This document shows positions 34,477 to 43,120 of a stretch of DNA of 64,000 nt, one piece after another (within the stretch, counting starts at the first letter, position 1; every line of letters starts with the position of its first letter). Under the pieces are notes generated by a model. That model did not search any database. It worked only from the letters and a program-made list of their open reading frames with translations, and was not told the origin of the DNA. Source of the stretch: Mesorhizobium sp. NBSH29 (GTDB lineage Bacteria > Pseudomonadota > Alphaproteobacteria > Rhizobiales > Rhizobiaceae); contig NZ_CP045492.1 in the NCBI RefSeq assembly GCF_015500055.1, positions 1,498,501 to 1,562,500 on the forward strand. Reading direction: 5' to 3'. Position numbers and translations under genes: made by a program.

Positions 34477-35253
34477 GTGACGAAGCTCGCCACCTTCAAC
34501 GTCAACAACATCAACAACCGCCTCGATATTCTTTTGGCCTGGCTCGACGTGGCAAAGCCTGATGTCGTGTGCCTGCAGGAGTTGAAAGCGACCGACGCCA
34601 ACTTTCCGGGAGCTGCGCTGGAACAGGCAGGTTACGGAGCGGTATGGCGGGGCCAGCGCACCTGGAACGGGGTTGCCATTCTTGCCCGTGGCGCGAGCCC
34701 CGTGATGACGCGCGATACCTTGCCGGGTGATCCGGATGATACCCAGGCACGCTACATTGAGGCGGCGGTGAACGGCATCCTCATAGGCTGTCTGTACGCT
34801 CCGAACGGTAACCCGCAGCCTGGCCCGAAGTTCGACTACAAACTCGCTTGGCACGCCCGCTTCGAAGCGCACGCCGCCGAGCTTCTGGCTGCCAGTGTGC
34901 CCGTGGTGCTGGCCGGCGATTACAACATCGTACCGGAGCCCCGCGATGTCTATGCAACAAAATCCTACGACGACAATGCTCTGGTGCAGCCCGAAAGCCG
35001 CGCCGCCTTCGCCCGACTTTTGAAGCAGGGCTGGACCGACGCGCTGCGCACACTCTTCCCGAACGACGAAATCTATACGTTCTGGGACTACCGGCGAAAC
35101 CGCTTCCAGCGCAATGCAGGCATGCGGCTCGACCACATCCTGCTGTCGCCCGACCTTGGCCCGAAGTTGAAACATGCCAGCGTCGACAAGGATGTGCGCG
35201 CGCTTGACAACGCCAGCGACCATGCTCCGCCCTGGGTGGAACTTAAGCTTTAG
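34477..35253 (+). CDS. xth: Exodeoxyribonuclease III
   Basis: 258 residues of the EEP nuclease family. TFNVNNINNRLDILLAWL with the conserved Asn, VVCLQELKATD with the metal-binding Glu, AGDYNIVPEPRDVY and RLDHILLSPDL plus a final DNASDHAPPW with the catalytic Asp-His. It cuts AP sites and trims 3' ends, giving it a natural place beside LigD and Ku. It begins with GTG and overlaps the convergent acyltransferase by 11 bases. Rhizobia usually carry more than one copy of this type. Confidence 0.92.
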   Translation: MTKLATFNVNNINNRLDILLAWLDVAKPDVVCLQELKATDANFPGAALEQAGYGAVWRGQRTWNGVAILARGASPVMTRDTLPGDPDDTQARYIEAAVNGILIGCLYAPNGNPQPGPKFDYKLAWHARFEAHAAELLAASVPVVLAGDYNIVPEPRDVYATKSYDDNALVQPESRAAFARLLKQGWTDALRTLFPNDEIYTFWDYRRNRFQRNAGMRLDHILLSPDLGPKLKHASVDKDVRALDNASDHAPPWVELKL

Positions 35254-36298
35254 GTGCAGTCTCCACGACAGGCCCGCGATAAGGCCAGCCGCGGTGGCGT
35301 TTCAGCAGACGCGCAACCGGCTTTTCGATCAGCTCATAGGCGAGCGCCCCGAGCGCGACGCCCGCAAGGATGCCCACCACAACGGATAAGGCGCTCGGCA
35401 GGCCGAACGTCTCGGAGGCTTTCAAGACAGCGCCGATGCCCATCGTGTGCCACAGATATATGGAATAGGAACTGTCCCCGAGATAGCCGAGCGCGCGGCT
35501 TACGGGCAGCCGTCCGGCCCGTTCGATCAGGAGCAGGCTGACAAGCAAGAGTCCTGACAGTGGCCCATGAACGACTTCGCTGAAGGCGCTGCCGGTAAGG
35601 GCGATCAGGCAAAATCCGCCTGCGGCGACTGCAAACGCAGCAAATCCGGCTGAAGCAGAAGGTTTCACGGCCTCCGAGAGCCACCAGCGTGCAATAAGGA
35701 TGCCGAGCAGAAATTCCAGAATGATCGGTCGGCTGTAGGTTGCCAGCATCGGATTATCCGGCTCGAACAGGTGGCCCCAGAACACCAGGACGACAAGCAT
35801 AGCAGCCAGCACCGGCAGGCGTGTCCCACGGCGCAGGAAAAGCGTTACAGCAAACAGCGCGTAGAAGAACATTTCATAGTTCAGCGTCCAGCCTTGCACC
35901 AGAACGGGCCAGATTTCCCCCTTGGCGGGCGAATAGTGTGGGATGAACAGGAAAGAGCCGGCAATGTGCTGCCAGGTGAGCACGATATTGGGAAGCAGAC
36001 CGAAAAGCGCGCCGACGATCATCACCGCCGTGGCCACCCAGTAGGCGGGCGCGATGCGCGTCAACCGATCCATGAAGAATGTAAGCGGGGTCAATCCTTC
36101 TCGCCCGGCGATCAGCCACATGATGAAGCCGCTGATGACGAAGAACACGTCGACGCCGGCAGCGCCCACGACGAAATTATACCCGTTGCGCTCATTGGCA
36201 TGAAAAATGACGACGGCCAGCGCCGCTATGCCGCGCAAATATTGAATGCCGAAATATGTGTTGGCCAATGCCCCTCCTGGCCCCTGTCTGTGTGCCAT
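35243..36298 (-). CDS. Acyltransferase 3 (OafA/YrhL) membrane protein
   Basis: 351 residues with about ten helices. IQYLRGIAALAVVIFHAN carries the catalytic His, then GAAGVDVFFVISGFIMW and RLTRIAPAYWVAT are the family pattern. It acylates a sugar in a surface polysaccharide or Nod-factor-like molecule; the substrate is unknown. The longer frame from 36430 lacks similarity, so I use ATG 36298, with GGGGGG just before it and a perfect inverted repeat (36305-36319) upstream. Confidence 0.88.
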   Translation of the reverse strand: MAHRQGPGGALANTYFGIQYLRGIAALAVVIFHANERNGYNFVVGAAGVDVFFVISGFIMWLIAGREGLTPLTFFMDRLTRIAPAYWVATAVMIVGALFGLLPNIVLTWQHIAGSFLFIPHYSPAKGEIWPVLVQGWTLNYEMFFYALFAVTLFLRRGTRLPVLAAMLVVLVFWGHLFEPDNPMLATYSRPIILEFLLGILIARWWLSEAVKPSASAGFAAFAVAAGGFCLIALTGSAFSEVVHGPLSGLLLVSLLLIERAGRLPVSRALGYLGDSSYSIYLWHTMGIGAVLKASETFGLPSALSVVVGILAGVALGALAYELIEKPVARLLKRHRGWPYRGPVVETAPKA

Positions 36299-36304
36299 CC
36301 CCCC

Positions 36305-36319
36305 AGTCCAGACTGGACT
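36305..36319. repeat. Perfect 7-base inverted repeat upstream of the acyltransferase
   Basis: AGTCCAG and CTGGACT around a single base, 7 bases before the acyltransferase start. It could be a small operator or a hairpin that covers the ribosome site. Confidence 0.35.
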
Positions 36320-36451
36320 AGTGGGTTTTGAGGCTTCGGTCACCTCCTGACAAAGAGAATAGTTAACCCTCGAGATGAATGTCTGCTCAATGAGTGAAAG
36401 CGTGGGACCGATCAGGGCGCATCGGATCACTGGTGGAAGCGTAGTGGTCCT

Positions 36452-37414
36452 CTAACCTGACGTCCGTTCCGCCCCCTGCGGTGAGCGGCGGATAGTGCGG
36501 CGGGCTGCAATCAGTGGCTCGGCCCGAGCATCGTCTTCCTCGACGCTCGAAAACAACCAGTCAATGAAGGCATCGACAGCCGGCGTGGAGCGAAGGTCAT
36601 TGCTACAGGCGACGTAAAAAGCATCGACTGCGGGCACGGCAAGTTGGAACGGAACTATCACCTGACCTTTGGTCAACAGATTTGCCGCTGTCAGCGTATC
36701 TCCCAGCGCAATTCCATGGCCAAGCAAGGCAGCTTCAATCGCAAGTCGGGCATCGGAAAAATGGTGCTGCTGTACGCCAGAGAGGCCATGCACATCAGCT
36801 GCAGTCAGCCAGATATGCCACTCATGCCCCCCATCTCCATGCAAGATGGTGTGTTCTGCAAGATCACGCGCGGTGCGGATAGGCCGATTGTTGACCAGCG
36901 AAGGACTGGCGATCGGAAAGAGATCCAGATGCGACCAAAGCTTCAACCAGCAATCCGTCCAGCTGCCGTCACCATAGAGAATTGCAATATCTACATCAGG
37001 CGTGTGGATAAGTGCAGGATCGTTCGCGGCATTCAACGTCAGCCGGATTTCCGGATAGCGCGCAGTAAAGCTCGCCAGCCTCGGCATCAGCCATAGCGAC
37101 AGCAGAGCGGAAACACAGGTGATCGACAGCGCCCCAGATTTTGCAGGTCGGGTCATTCGCGCGGTGGCCGCCGCGATCTCCGCGAAGGCCGATGTCACTG
37201 AGGGTAACAGATCGGCGCCATGCTCGGTCAGCGTCAATCGCTGCCCGCCTCGGTTGAAGAGTTTAACTTTCAACGATGCCTCAAGCGCCTTGATCTGATG
37301 GCTGATGGCGCCGTGCGTAACAAAAAGCTCCTTGGCAGCCTTGGTCAGAGAGCGATTGCGCGCTGTTGCCTCGAAGGCGCGCAGCGGGTTGAGCGGGGGC
37401 AGTCTCTGGTTCAA
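36452..37414 (-). CDS. LysR-family regulator (GcvA-like), upstream of ureohydrolase locus
   Basis: 320 residues. N-terminal winged helix PLNPLRAFEATARNRSLTKAA-type, with VTHGAISHQIKALE as recognition helix, then a substrate-binding domain (SALLSLWLMPRL, GDGSWTD, GIALGDTLTAANLL). The GcvA/AmpR subgroup is clear from the N-terminus. It is divergent from the ureohydrolase gene, with a perfect T-N11-A palindrome in between (37441-37455), so it probably activates that locus in response to a guanidino or polyamine compound. Confidence 0.92.
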   Translation of the reverse strand: MNQRLPPLNPLRAFEATARNRSLTKAAKELFVTHGAISHQIKALEASLKVKLFNRGGQRLTLTEHGADLLPSVTSAFAEIAAATARMTRPAKSGALSITCVSALLSLWLMPRLASFTARYPEIRLTLNAANDPALIHTPDVDIAILYGDGSWTDCWLKLWSHLDLFPIASPSLVNNRPIRTARDLAEHTILHGDGGHEWHIWLTAADVHGLSGVQQHHFSDARLAIEAALLGHGIALGDTLTAANLLTKGQVIVPFQLAVPAVDAFYVACSNDLRSTPAVDAFIDWLFSSVEEDDARAEPLIAARRTIRRSPQGAERTSG

Positions 37415-37440
37415 AGTAGGGCCATCCGTGAAATGCTGAT

Positions 37441-37455
37441 GTGAGAATAACTCAC
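37441..37455. promoter_or_regulatory. LysR-type T-N11-A box before the ureohydrolase operon
   Basis: Perfect inverted repeat GTGAG-N5-CTCAC; positions 37442-37454 form the T-N11-A core. It is 27 bases from the LysR start and about 105 bases from the ureohydrolase start, the usual place for a divergent LysR site. Confidence 0.6.
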
Positions 37456-37559
37456 AAAATCATTGCAAACAATGTCCATTGCTTTCCACGCCGTGCCTTG
37501 CAAGATTTTAGTTTAGCAGCAGCGCTTTTCGGCGCGCTAGGACTTGTAAGGATCGATCA

Positions 37560-38627
37560 ATGGATTGGGACGCGGCGAAGCTGAAAGAATTGATTGCCAA
37601 GTATGGCGAGAGTCACGGCGGTGAGTTGTTCAACCCGCAGTTCCGGCGCGTAGCAGACAAGATTTTCAGCAAGAGCGGGACCAGACTGGCACCCTATTCA
37701 GGTATTCCCACGTTCCTGACAGCGCCCTACATGGAAATCGATAACGACAAGCCCGATTTCAAGGATCTGCAGGTCGCAATGATTGGTATGCCAATGGATC
37801 TGGGGGTAACCAACCGTAATGGTTCGCGCTTCGGGCCGCGCGCTCTTCGCACCATCGAACGTATTGGACCCTACAACCATGTGCTCGATTGCGCGCCGGT
37901 GCATGATCTGCGCGTTGCCGACATCGGCGATGTCAGCTTCCGAAGCCGCTATCGGTTGGAAATGAGCCATGAAGACATCGAGCGGCGGGTCGGTCAGATC
38001 GTCGACGCTGGTGTGCTGCCCCTGTCCATCGGTGGCGATCATTCGATTACCCATCCGATTTTGAAGGCCGTTGGTAAAAAACGGCCGGTGGGCATGATCC
38101 ATATCGATGCCCATTGCGATACGGGCGGCGCGTATGACCTGACCAAGTTTCACCACGGCGGTCCGTTCCGCAATGCGGTGCTTGACGGCGTTCTCGATCC
38201 GACACGCACGATCCAGATCGGCATCCGCGGCGCTGCAGAATATCTCTGGGAATTCTCCTATGAGTCCGGCATGACCGTCATCCATGCCGAAGAGGTTACA
38301 GGCTTGGGTATTCCGGCGATCATCGCGCGCGCCAGACAGATCATTGGCGACGGCCCGACCTATCTTTCCTTCGATATCGACAGCCTCGATCCGTCATTTG
38401 CGCCGGGAACCGGCACCCCGGAGATTGGCGGACTGACGACGCGGGAAGTTTTGGATCTGATCCGCGGGCTGAAGGGAATGAACATTGTCGGCGGCGATGT
38501 CGTCGAAGTGGCGCCGCAATACGACTCAACCACCAACACTGCCCATGCCGGTGCCCAGATGTTGTTTGAGATACTCAGCCTTATGGTTTTCAGCCCGGCA
38601 ATCTCGGGCGGAAAGTCTGACGCGTAA
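37560..38627 (+). CDS. Ureohydrolase (agmatinase/guanidino-compound amidinohydrolase family)
   Basis: 355 residues. The two-metal site is complete: GGDHS (158-162), DAHCD (183-187) and DIDSLDP (272-278). These enzymes release urea from agmatine, guanidinobutyrate, guanidinopropionate or free guanidine. It has an N-terminal extension of about 50 residues over E. coli SpeB, as seen in several guanidino-acid and guanidine hydrolases, so I do not name the substrate. AAGGA sits seven bases before the ATG. First gene of a locus with two ABC importers and a nitrilase-fold enzyme; no nickel chaperone genes are near. Confidence 0.88.
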   Translation: MDWDAAKLKELIAKYGESHGGELFNPQFRRVADKIFSKSGTRLAPYSGIPTFLTAPYMEIDNDKPDFKDLQVAMIGMPMDLGVTNRNGSRFGPRALRTIERIGPYNHVLDCAPVHDLRVADIGDVSFRSRYRLEMSHEDIERRVGQIVDAGVLPLSIGGDHSITHPILKAVGKKRPVGMIHIDAHCDTGGAYDLTKFHHGGPFRNAVLDGVLDPTRTIQIGIRGAAEYLWEFSYESGMTVIHAEEVTGLGIPAIIARARQIIGDGPTYLSFDIDSLDPSFAPGTGTPEIGGLTTREVLDLIRGLKGMNIVGGDVVEVAPQYDSTTNTAHAGAQMLFEILSLMVFSPAISGGKSDA

Positions 38628-38710
38628 TTCGATATCGGCCATTGAACGGAATGCAATGAGCCACGGCCGGAAACAGGCCGGAATCAACAATCATTCCAGA
38701 GGGATAAAAC

Positions 38711-39514
38711 ATGTCACTGCATTTCAACTTGAAATCCTCCATTGCGGCGTTGGCACTGTTCGGTGCCGGCCTAGTCGTTGCCGCGCCCGCCAGCGCCGAC
38801 GCTGTCGCCGATATCCAGGCCGCCGGCGTGCTCAATGTCGGCGTCTTCGCGGATTTTCCTCCGTTCTCCTCGGCCAGTTCCGACATGAGCCTGAAGGGCT
38901 ATGACATGGATGTGGCACAGGCTATTGCCGACGCACTTAAGGTCAAGCTGGTACCGGTCGCGATCACCGGTCAGAACCGGATTCCGTATCTGAATGATCA
39001 TCGCGTCGATCTGTTGATGAGCGTTGGGTATTCTGATGAGCGCGCCAAGGTGATCGACTATGCCGCGCCCTATGCGCCCTACTATATTGCCGTTATCGGG
39101 CCGGCAGCCACCGAAGTGAAGGATAAGGCTGACCTCGCCGGCAAATCAATTGCGGTAAACAAGGGCACGCTCGAAGACACGTCGCTCACAGAAGCTGCAC
39201 CCGAAGGGACCGATATCAAGCGCTTCGACAACTACAATTCCGTGATCCAGGCCTTCATATCGGGCCAGACCGATTTGATGGTGGTTGGCAATGACGTGGG
39301 CGCGCAGGTGTTGGCGAAACAGGATGCGATAAAGCCGGAGCAGAAGTTTCAGCTGTTGAGCTCTCCCTCGCACATTGCGCTCAACAAGGGCGAAGATGCT
39401 CTCAAAGCAACGATCAATGACACGATTGCCAAGATGGTAGCGGACGGCAGCCTCAATGCTTCCTCGCTGACCTGGCTGAAGGTCGAATTGAATCCGGAAA
39501 ACCTCAAGGACTAG
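38711..39514 (+). CDS. ABC importer substrate-binding protein, polar amino acid (family 3) type
   Basis: 267 residues with a Sec signal (SIAALALFGAGLVVAAPASA). The two lobes show VLNVGVFADFPPFSS, GYDMDVAQAIADAL, VDLLMSVGYSDERAKVIDYAAPY and the hinge DKADLAGKSIAVNKGTLED. This is the SBP_bac_3 fold used for amino acids, opines and small cations. It is followed by two permease genes but no ATPase of its own. Confidence 0.92.
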   Translation: MSLHFNLKSSIAALALFGAGLVVAAPASADAVADIQAAGVLNVGVFADFPPFSSASSDMSLKGYDMDVAQAIADALKVKLVPVAITGQNRIPYLNDHRVDLLMSVGYSDERAKVIDYAAPYAPYYIAVIGPAATEVKDKADLAGKSIAVNKGTLEDTSLTEAAPEGTDIKRFDNYNSVIQAFISGQTDLMVVGNDVGAQVLAKQDAIKPEQKFQLLSSPSHIALNKGEDALKATINDTIAKMVADGSLNASSLTWLKVELNPENLKD

Positions 39515-39517
39515 ACT

Positions 39518-40186
39518 TTGTCCTACAGCTTGGACTTCGGATGGCTAAACGACGCGCTGGGGGCCATTGCCCACGGCGCGTCGATGACCATCATGCTAAT
39601 TGCGGTGACGACTGTGTTCGGCACAGTCATCAGCGTGATCCTTGCTGCCGGCAGGCGCAGCGGCAATCGCCTATTGCGGCAGGCTATCACCGCCTATGTT
39701 GAACTGATCCGCAACACGCCGTTTCTGGTGCAACTGTTTTTCATTTTCTTCGGGTTGCCGAGCCTCGGCATCAGGCTCGACCCGATCTCGGCCGCGATAC
39801 TGGCAATGACCCTCAACATGGCGGCATACACCACAGAAATCGTTGGTGCCGGTCTGGACGCTGTTCCCAATGGCCAAAAGGAAGCGGCGCTGGCACTGGG
39901 CTTGCGACCACGACAAGTGTTCGTCAAGATCGTGCTTCCACAGGCCTTGCAGATCATCTTTCCGGCGCTCACCAGCCAGATTGTCATCATGATGCTAGAA
40001 TCCGCCGTCGTATCTCAGATCTCGGTCAGCGAATTGACCTATCAAGGTGACATGCTGCAGGCGCGAACCTTTCGGGCTTTTGAAACTTATTTCATCATCA
40101 CGCTGGTCTATCTCGGCCTCTCGATTGGCTTGCGCCGGTTGTTGGTCAGGGCTGGCCGCGTTGCACTTCCTGCGGGCGTTTCATGA
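39518..40186 (+). CDS. ABC importer permease, HisM/GlnP type (first)
   Basis: 222 residues, about five helices, with the EAA loop in the form QKEAALALGLRPRQVFVKIVLPQ. It begins with TTG 39518, AAGGA seven bases upstream, and overlaps the next permease by 4 bases (ATGA). Pairs with the family 3 binding protein. Confidence 0.9.
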   Translation: MSYSLDFGWLNDALGAIAHGASMTIMLIAVTTVFGTVISVILAAGRRSGNRLLRQAITAYVELIRNTPFLVQLFFIFFGLPSLGIRLDPISAAILAMTLNMAAYTTEIVGAGLDAVPNGQKEAALALGLRPRQVFVKIVLPQALQIIFPALTSQIVIMMLESAVVSQISVSELTYQGDMLQARTFRAFETYFIITLVYLGLSIGLRRLLVRAGRVALPAGVS

Positions 40187-40830
40187 TCGAATTCACCCTC
40201 TGGGATATTGTCCGCAGTTTGCTCTTCGCCACCCGCTGGACTGTGGCGCTGTCACTGGCTGCCTTTGTTGGCGGCACAATTGTCGGCATTGCCATTCTGA
40301 TCCTACGCATTTCAAGTCATGGCCTGGCGCGTCGTTTTGGGAAAGGCTATATCGCGCTGTTCCAGGGCACACCTCTGTTGATGCAACTGTTTCTCATTTT
40401 CTTCGGCATGCCGATGCTCGGCTTTCGTATAGAATCGTGGACTGCTGCGGTGCTATGCCTGACATTCTACGCCAGCGCCTATTTGGCCGAAATCTGGCGA
40501 GGCGGCGTCGAAGCCTTGCCGCGCGGTCAATGGGATGCAGGCGCAAGTCTCGGTTTGCACAGGGCGCAGGAACTTGGACTGATCATCCTGCCGCAGGCGT
40601 TTTCGATCACGCGAGCGCCGATTGTTGGCTTCCTGGTTCAGTTGATCAAGGCGACGGCTTTGACATCGATTATCGGTTTCGACGAACTTCTGCGAACGTC
40701 CAACGCCATCAACAACGCCACATTCGAACCGTTCAAGGTTTACGGGCTGGTGGCTTTGATTTTTTTCGTCCTCTGCTTCCCGCTGACACAATATGCGCGG
40801 ATGCTAGAGGCCAGACAGATCGCTCATTGA
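40183..40830 (+). CDS. ABC importer permease, HisQ/GlnP type (second)
   Basis: 215 residues with about five helices and the EAA loop PRGQWDAGASLGLHRAQELG. Partner of the preceding permease. The next gene is a binding protein of another class, not an ATPase, which leaves this importer incomplete within the locus. Confidence 0.9.
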   Translation: MIEFTLWDIVRSLLFATRWTVALSLAAFVGGTIVGIAILILRISSHGLARRFGKGYIALFQGTPLLMQLFLIFFGMPMLGFRIESWTAAVLCLTFYASAYLAEIWRGGVEALPRGQWDAGASLGLHRAQELGLIILPQAFSITRAPIVGFLVQLIKATALTSIIGFDELLRTSNAINNATFEPFKVYGLVALIFFVLCFPLTQYARMLEARQIAH

Positions 40831-40894
40831 GGCAGAGAACCTCAGGGCAATACCAGGGAACCCGGTCACAGACCGGCAAACAAAGGAGAAGAAC

Positions 40895-41983
40895 ATGACC
40901 AAAGTTTTCAACAGTTCTATAAGCCGCCGGGCCGTTCTGGGGGGCACTGCCATGGCCTTGGGCGCCCTGTCGATGCCGTCAGTTTTGCGTGCTCAGGACC
41001 GCTCGCTCAAGGTCGGAGTCTATGGCGGCTACTTCAAGGATTCGTTCGACAAGAACATCTTCCCTGATTTTACCACGGCAAGCGGGATCACAGTGGAATC
41101 AATTGCCGAGCCAACCGGTGAAGCGTGGCTGGTTCAGCTCGAACAGGCAGCAAAGGCCGGCGTTGCCCCTGCGGATGTCTCGATGATGTCGCAGGTCGCC
41201 ATGCTGAAGGGTCAATCCACCGACCTTTGGGCCCCGATCGACACTTCCAAGATCAAAAACTATGACGATCTGCTGGAGCGCTTTGTCAACAAATATCCGG
41301 ATGGTCGCGTGGCTGGCATCGGCGCTGTTGCCTGGTACATTACGCTGGTCACCAACACCAAATCCTATCCCGAAGCTCCAGACAGCTGGGCGGCGTTCTG
41401 GGACCCGGCCAATGCTGACAAGCTGGGCTTGCTGGCGCTGGTGTCAAACTCGTTCCTTCTGGAAGTCACGGCAAAGACCTTCATGGGCGGGACCAATGCA
41501 TTGGATACCGAGGAAGGTCTTAACAAGGCATTCGAAAAGCTGGCTGAAGTTAAGCCGAATGTGCGCCTCTGGTACCGCGACGAAGCGCAGTTCGAACAGG
41601 CTCTGAAGTCCGGTGAAATCCCGATGGGCCAATATTACCACGATGTTACCGGGCTGGCGGCCGCAGATGGTCACCCTGTTCGCTCCACCTTCCCCAAGGA
41701 AGGTGGAATTCAGGATTCCGGCTGCTGGGCGCTGTCGCGTGCCTCGAAAAAAGTAGAGGAAGCGCATGTCTTCATCGACTACATGAGCCAGCCGGAGATC
41801 CAGTCAAAGCTGTCGCGAAAAGTTGGCACAGCGCCGACGCTGAAGCGTGAGAAACTCGACCTGACCCCTGAGGAGTTCGCCAGCGTGTCGTCGGATATCG
41901 AGCCGATCATCCCGCGCTACGATCTCTACCAGACCAAGTCCGACTGGTTGAACCAGAAGTGGACCGAGCTGATTGCCGGGTAA
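40895..41983 (+). CDS. PotD/spermidine-type ABC substrate-binding protein with Tat signal
   Basis: 362 residues. The signal has a twin-arginine motif (SRRAVLGGTAMALGALS). The mature part shows LKVGVYGGYFKDSF, ADVSMMSQVAMLKGQ and PDSWAAFWDPANADKLGLL, the SBP_bac_8/PotD-type pattern for polyamines and similar cations. AGGAG is in good position. Two GC hairpins follow the stop, before the ATPase gene. Confidence 0.9.
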   Translation: MTKVFNSSISRRAVLGGTAMALGALSMPSVLRAQDRSLKVGVYGGYFKDSFDKNIFPDFTTASGITVESIAEPTGEAWLVQLEQAAKAGVAPADVSMMSQVAMLKGQSTDLWAPIDTSKIKNYDDLLERFVNKYPDGRVAGIGAVAWYITLVTNTKSYPEAPDSWAAFWDPANADKLGLLALVSNSFLLEVTAKTFMGGTNALDTEEGLNKAFEKLAEVKPNVRLWYRDEAQFEQALKSGEIPMGQYYHDVTGLAAADGHPVRSTFPKEGGIQDSGCWALSRASKKVEEAHVFIDYMSQPEIQSKLSRKVGTAPTLKREKLDLTPEEFASVSSDIEPIIPRYDLYQTKSDWLNQKWTELIAG

Positions 41984-41984
41984 C

Positions 41985-42040
41985 GCCTGATCATCAGGCG
42001 CACCATAGCCTGATAAGCCGAGGGGCCGGTTGCGGCCCCT
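41985..42040 (+). repeat. Two hairpins between binding protein and ATPase genes
   Basis: GCCTGAT/ATCAGGC around one base (41985-41999), then AGGGGCCG/CGGCCCCT with a four-base loop (42021-42040). Neither is followed by a T run. Such structures commonly protect the upstream mRNA of a binding protein so that it is made in excess. Confidence 0.6.
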
Positions 42041-42079
42041 CCAGCCCCAGCCATACTGGGCAACGACGACGGGATGATA

Positions 42080-43120
42080 ATGTCTGGATTGACGCTCGAT
42101 AGAGTCCGAAAGGATTTTGGCAATTTTACCGCGGTAAGCGACGTGCAATTGAAGGTGCCGCACGGTACATTTGTTTGCATGCTGGGGCCGTCTGGCTGTG
42201 GCAAGACCACACTGTTGCGCATGATTGCAGGCCTCGACCTGCCAACCAGCGGTTCAATCCTGCTGGATGGCGATGACATCACCGCAGTACCAACGCACAA
42301 ACGCAACCTTGGAATGGTTTTCCAGTCGCTGGCGCTCTTCCCGCATCTTTCGGTTGGTGAAAACATCGCTTATCCCATGCGTATTCGCGGTGCTCCGCGT
42401 TCGGAACAGAAACAGCGTGTCGATGAATTGCTGGCGATGGTCCGCCTCACCGGCTATGCCGACCGCCCGGTGGCAAAGCTTTCAGGCGGCCAGCGCCAGA
42501 GGGTAGCAATCGCCCGCGCGCTGACGCGCTCTCCAAAACTTTTCCTGCTTGATGAACCCCTGTCAGCGCTCGACGCCAATTTGCGGGAAGCCATGCAGGT
42601 GGAGCTGCGGCAACTGCAACAACAGCTTGGCATCACCACGATTGTCGTCACCCATGACCAGCGTGAGGCAATGACCATGGCCGATACGGTCGTGGTGATG
42701 AACAAGGGCGAGATCCGCCAGGCAGCCAGCCCCATGGAGATCTACCGGCAACCAGCCGATACCTTTGTCGCCAACTTCATCGGCGCAACCAACCTGATTG
42801 CCATGGAGACAGACAGTAGTGCTGGCCGTGCAATTGCACTGGGGCAGGTCATTCCAGGGTTGGTTGTTTCCGCCGGCGGCCACGCCACGATCTCTGTACG
42901 ACCGGAAGATGTGCACCTGACATCGCCAACAACCGAAGGAGCCATACCGGGCACGGTGACATTCATTCGCGACCTCGGCGGCACCATCGAAACTTTCATA
43001 GATTGCGCTGGTAAGCAGATCATGGCGGTGTCCACGCCGCGGGCCCGGCCGGACGTTACCGTGGGCCAGGCGATTGGGGTGGTGCTGGAGCCCAGCGTCT
43101 GCGTGGTGCTGGCGCAATGA
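42080..43120 (+). CDS. PotA-type ABC transporter ATPase
   Basis: 346 residues. Walker A GPSGCGKTT, Q loop NLGMVFQSLALFPHLSV, signature LSGGQRQRVAIARAL, Walker B LFLLDEPLSALDAN and the His switch VTHDQREAM. A C-terminal TOBE domain (about 265-345) marks the polyamine/Fe/opine class. ATG 42074 two codons earlier is an alternative. It overlaps the next permease gene by 4 bases. It is the only ATPase in the locus. Confidence 0.94.
   Translation: MSGLTLDRVRKDFGNFTAVSDVQLKVPHGTFVCMLGPSGCGKTTLLRMIAGLDLPTSGSILLDGDDITAVPTHKRNLGMVFQSLALFPHLSVGENIAYPMRIRGAPRSEQKQRVDELLAMVRLTGYADRPVAKLSGGQRQRVAIARALTRSPKLFLLDEPLSALDANLREAMQVELRQLQQQLGITTIVVTHDQREAMTMADTVVVMNKGEIRQAASPMEIYRQPADTFVANFIGATNLIAMETDSSAGRAIALGQVIPGLVVSAGGHATISVRPEDVHLTSPTTEGAIPGTVTFIRDLGGTIETFIDCAGKQIMAVSTPRARPDVTVGQAIGVVLEPSVCVVLAQ

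Noticed and set aside
37415-37559. Guanidine riboswitch before the ureohydrolase
   Set aside because: I looked for the conserved guanidine-I core and for paired ACGR loops of guanidine-II and saw neither; the region is better explained by the LysR box.
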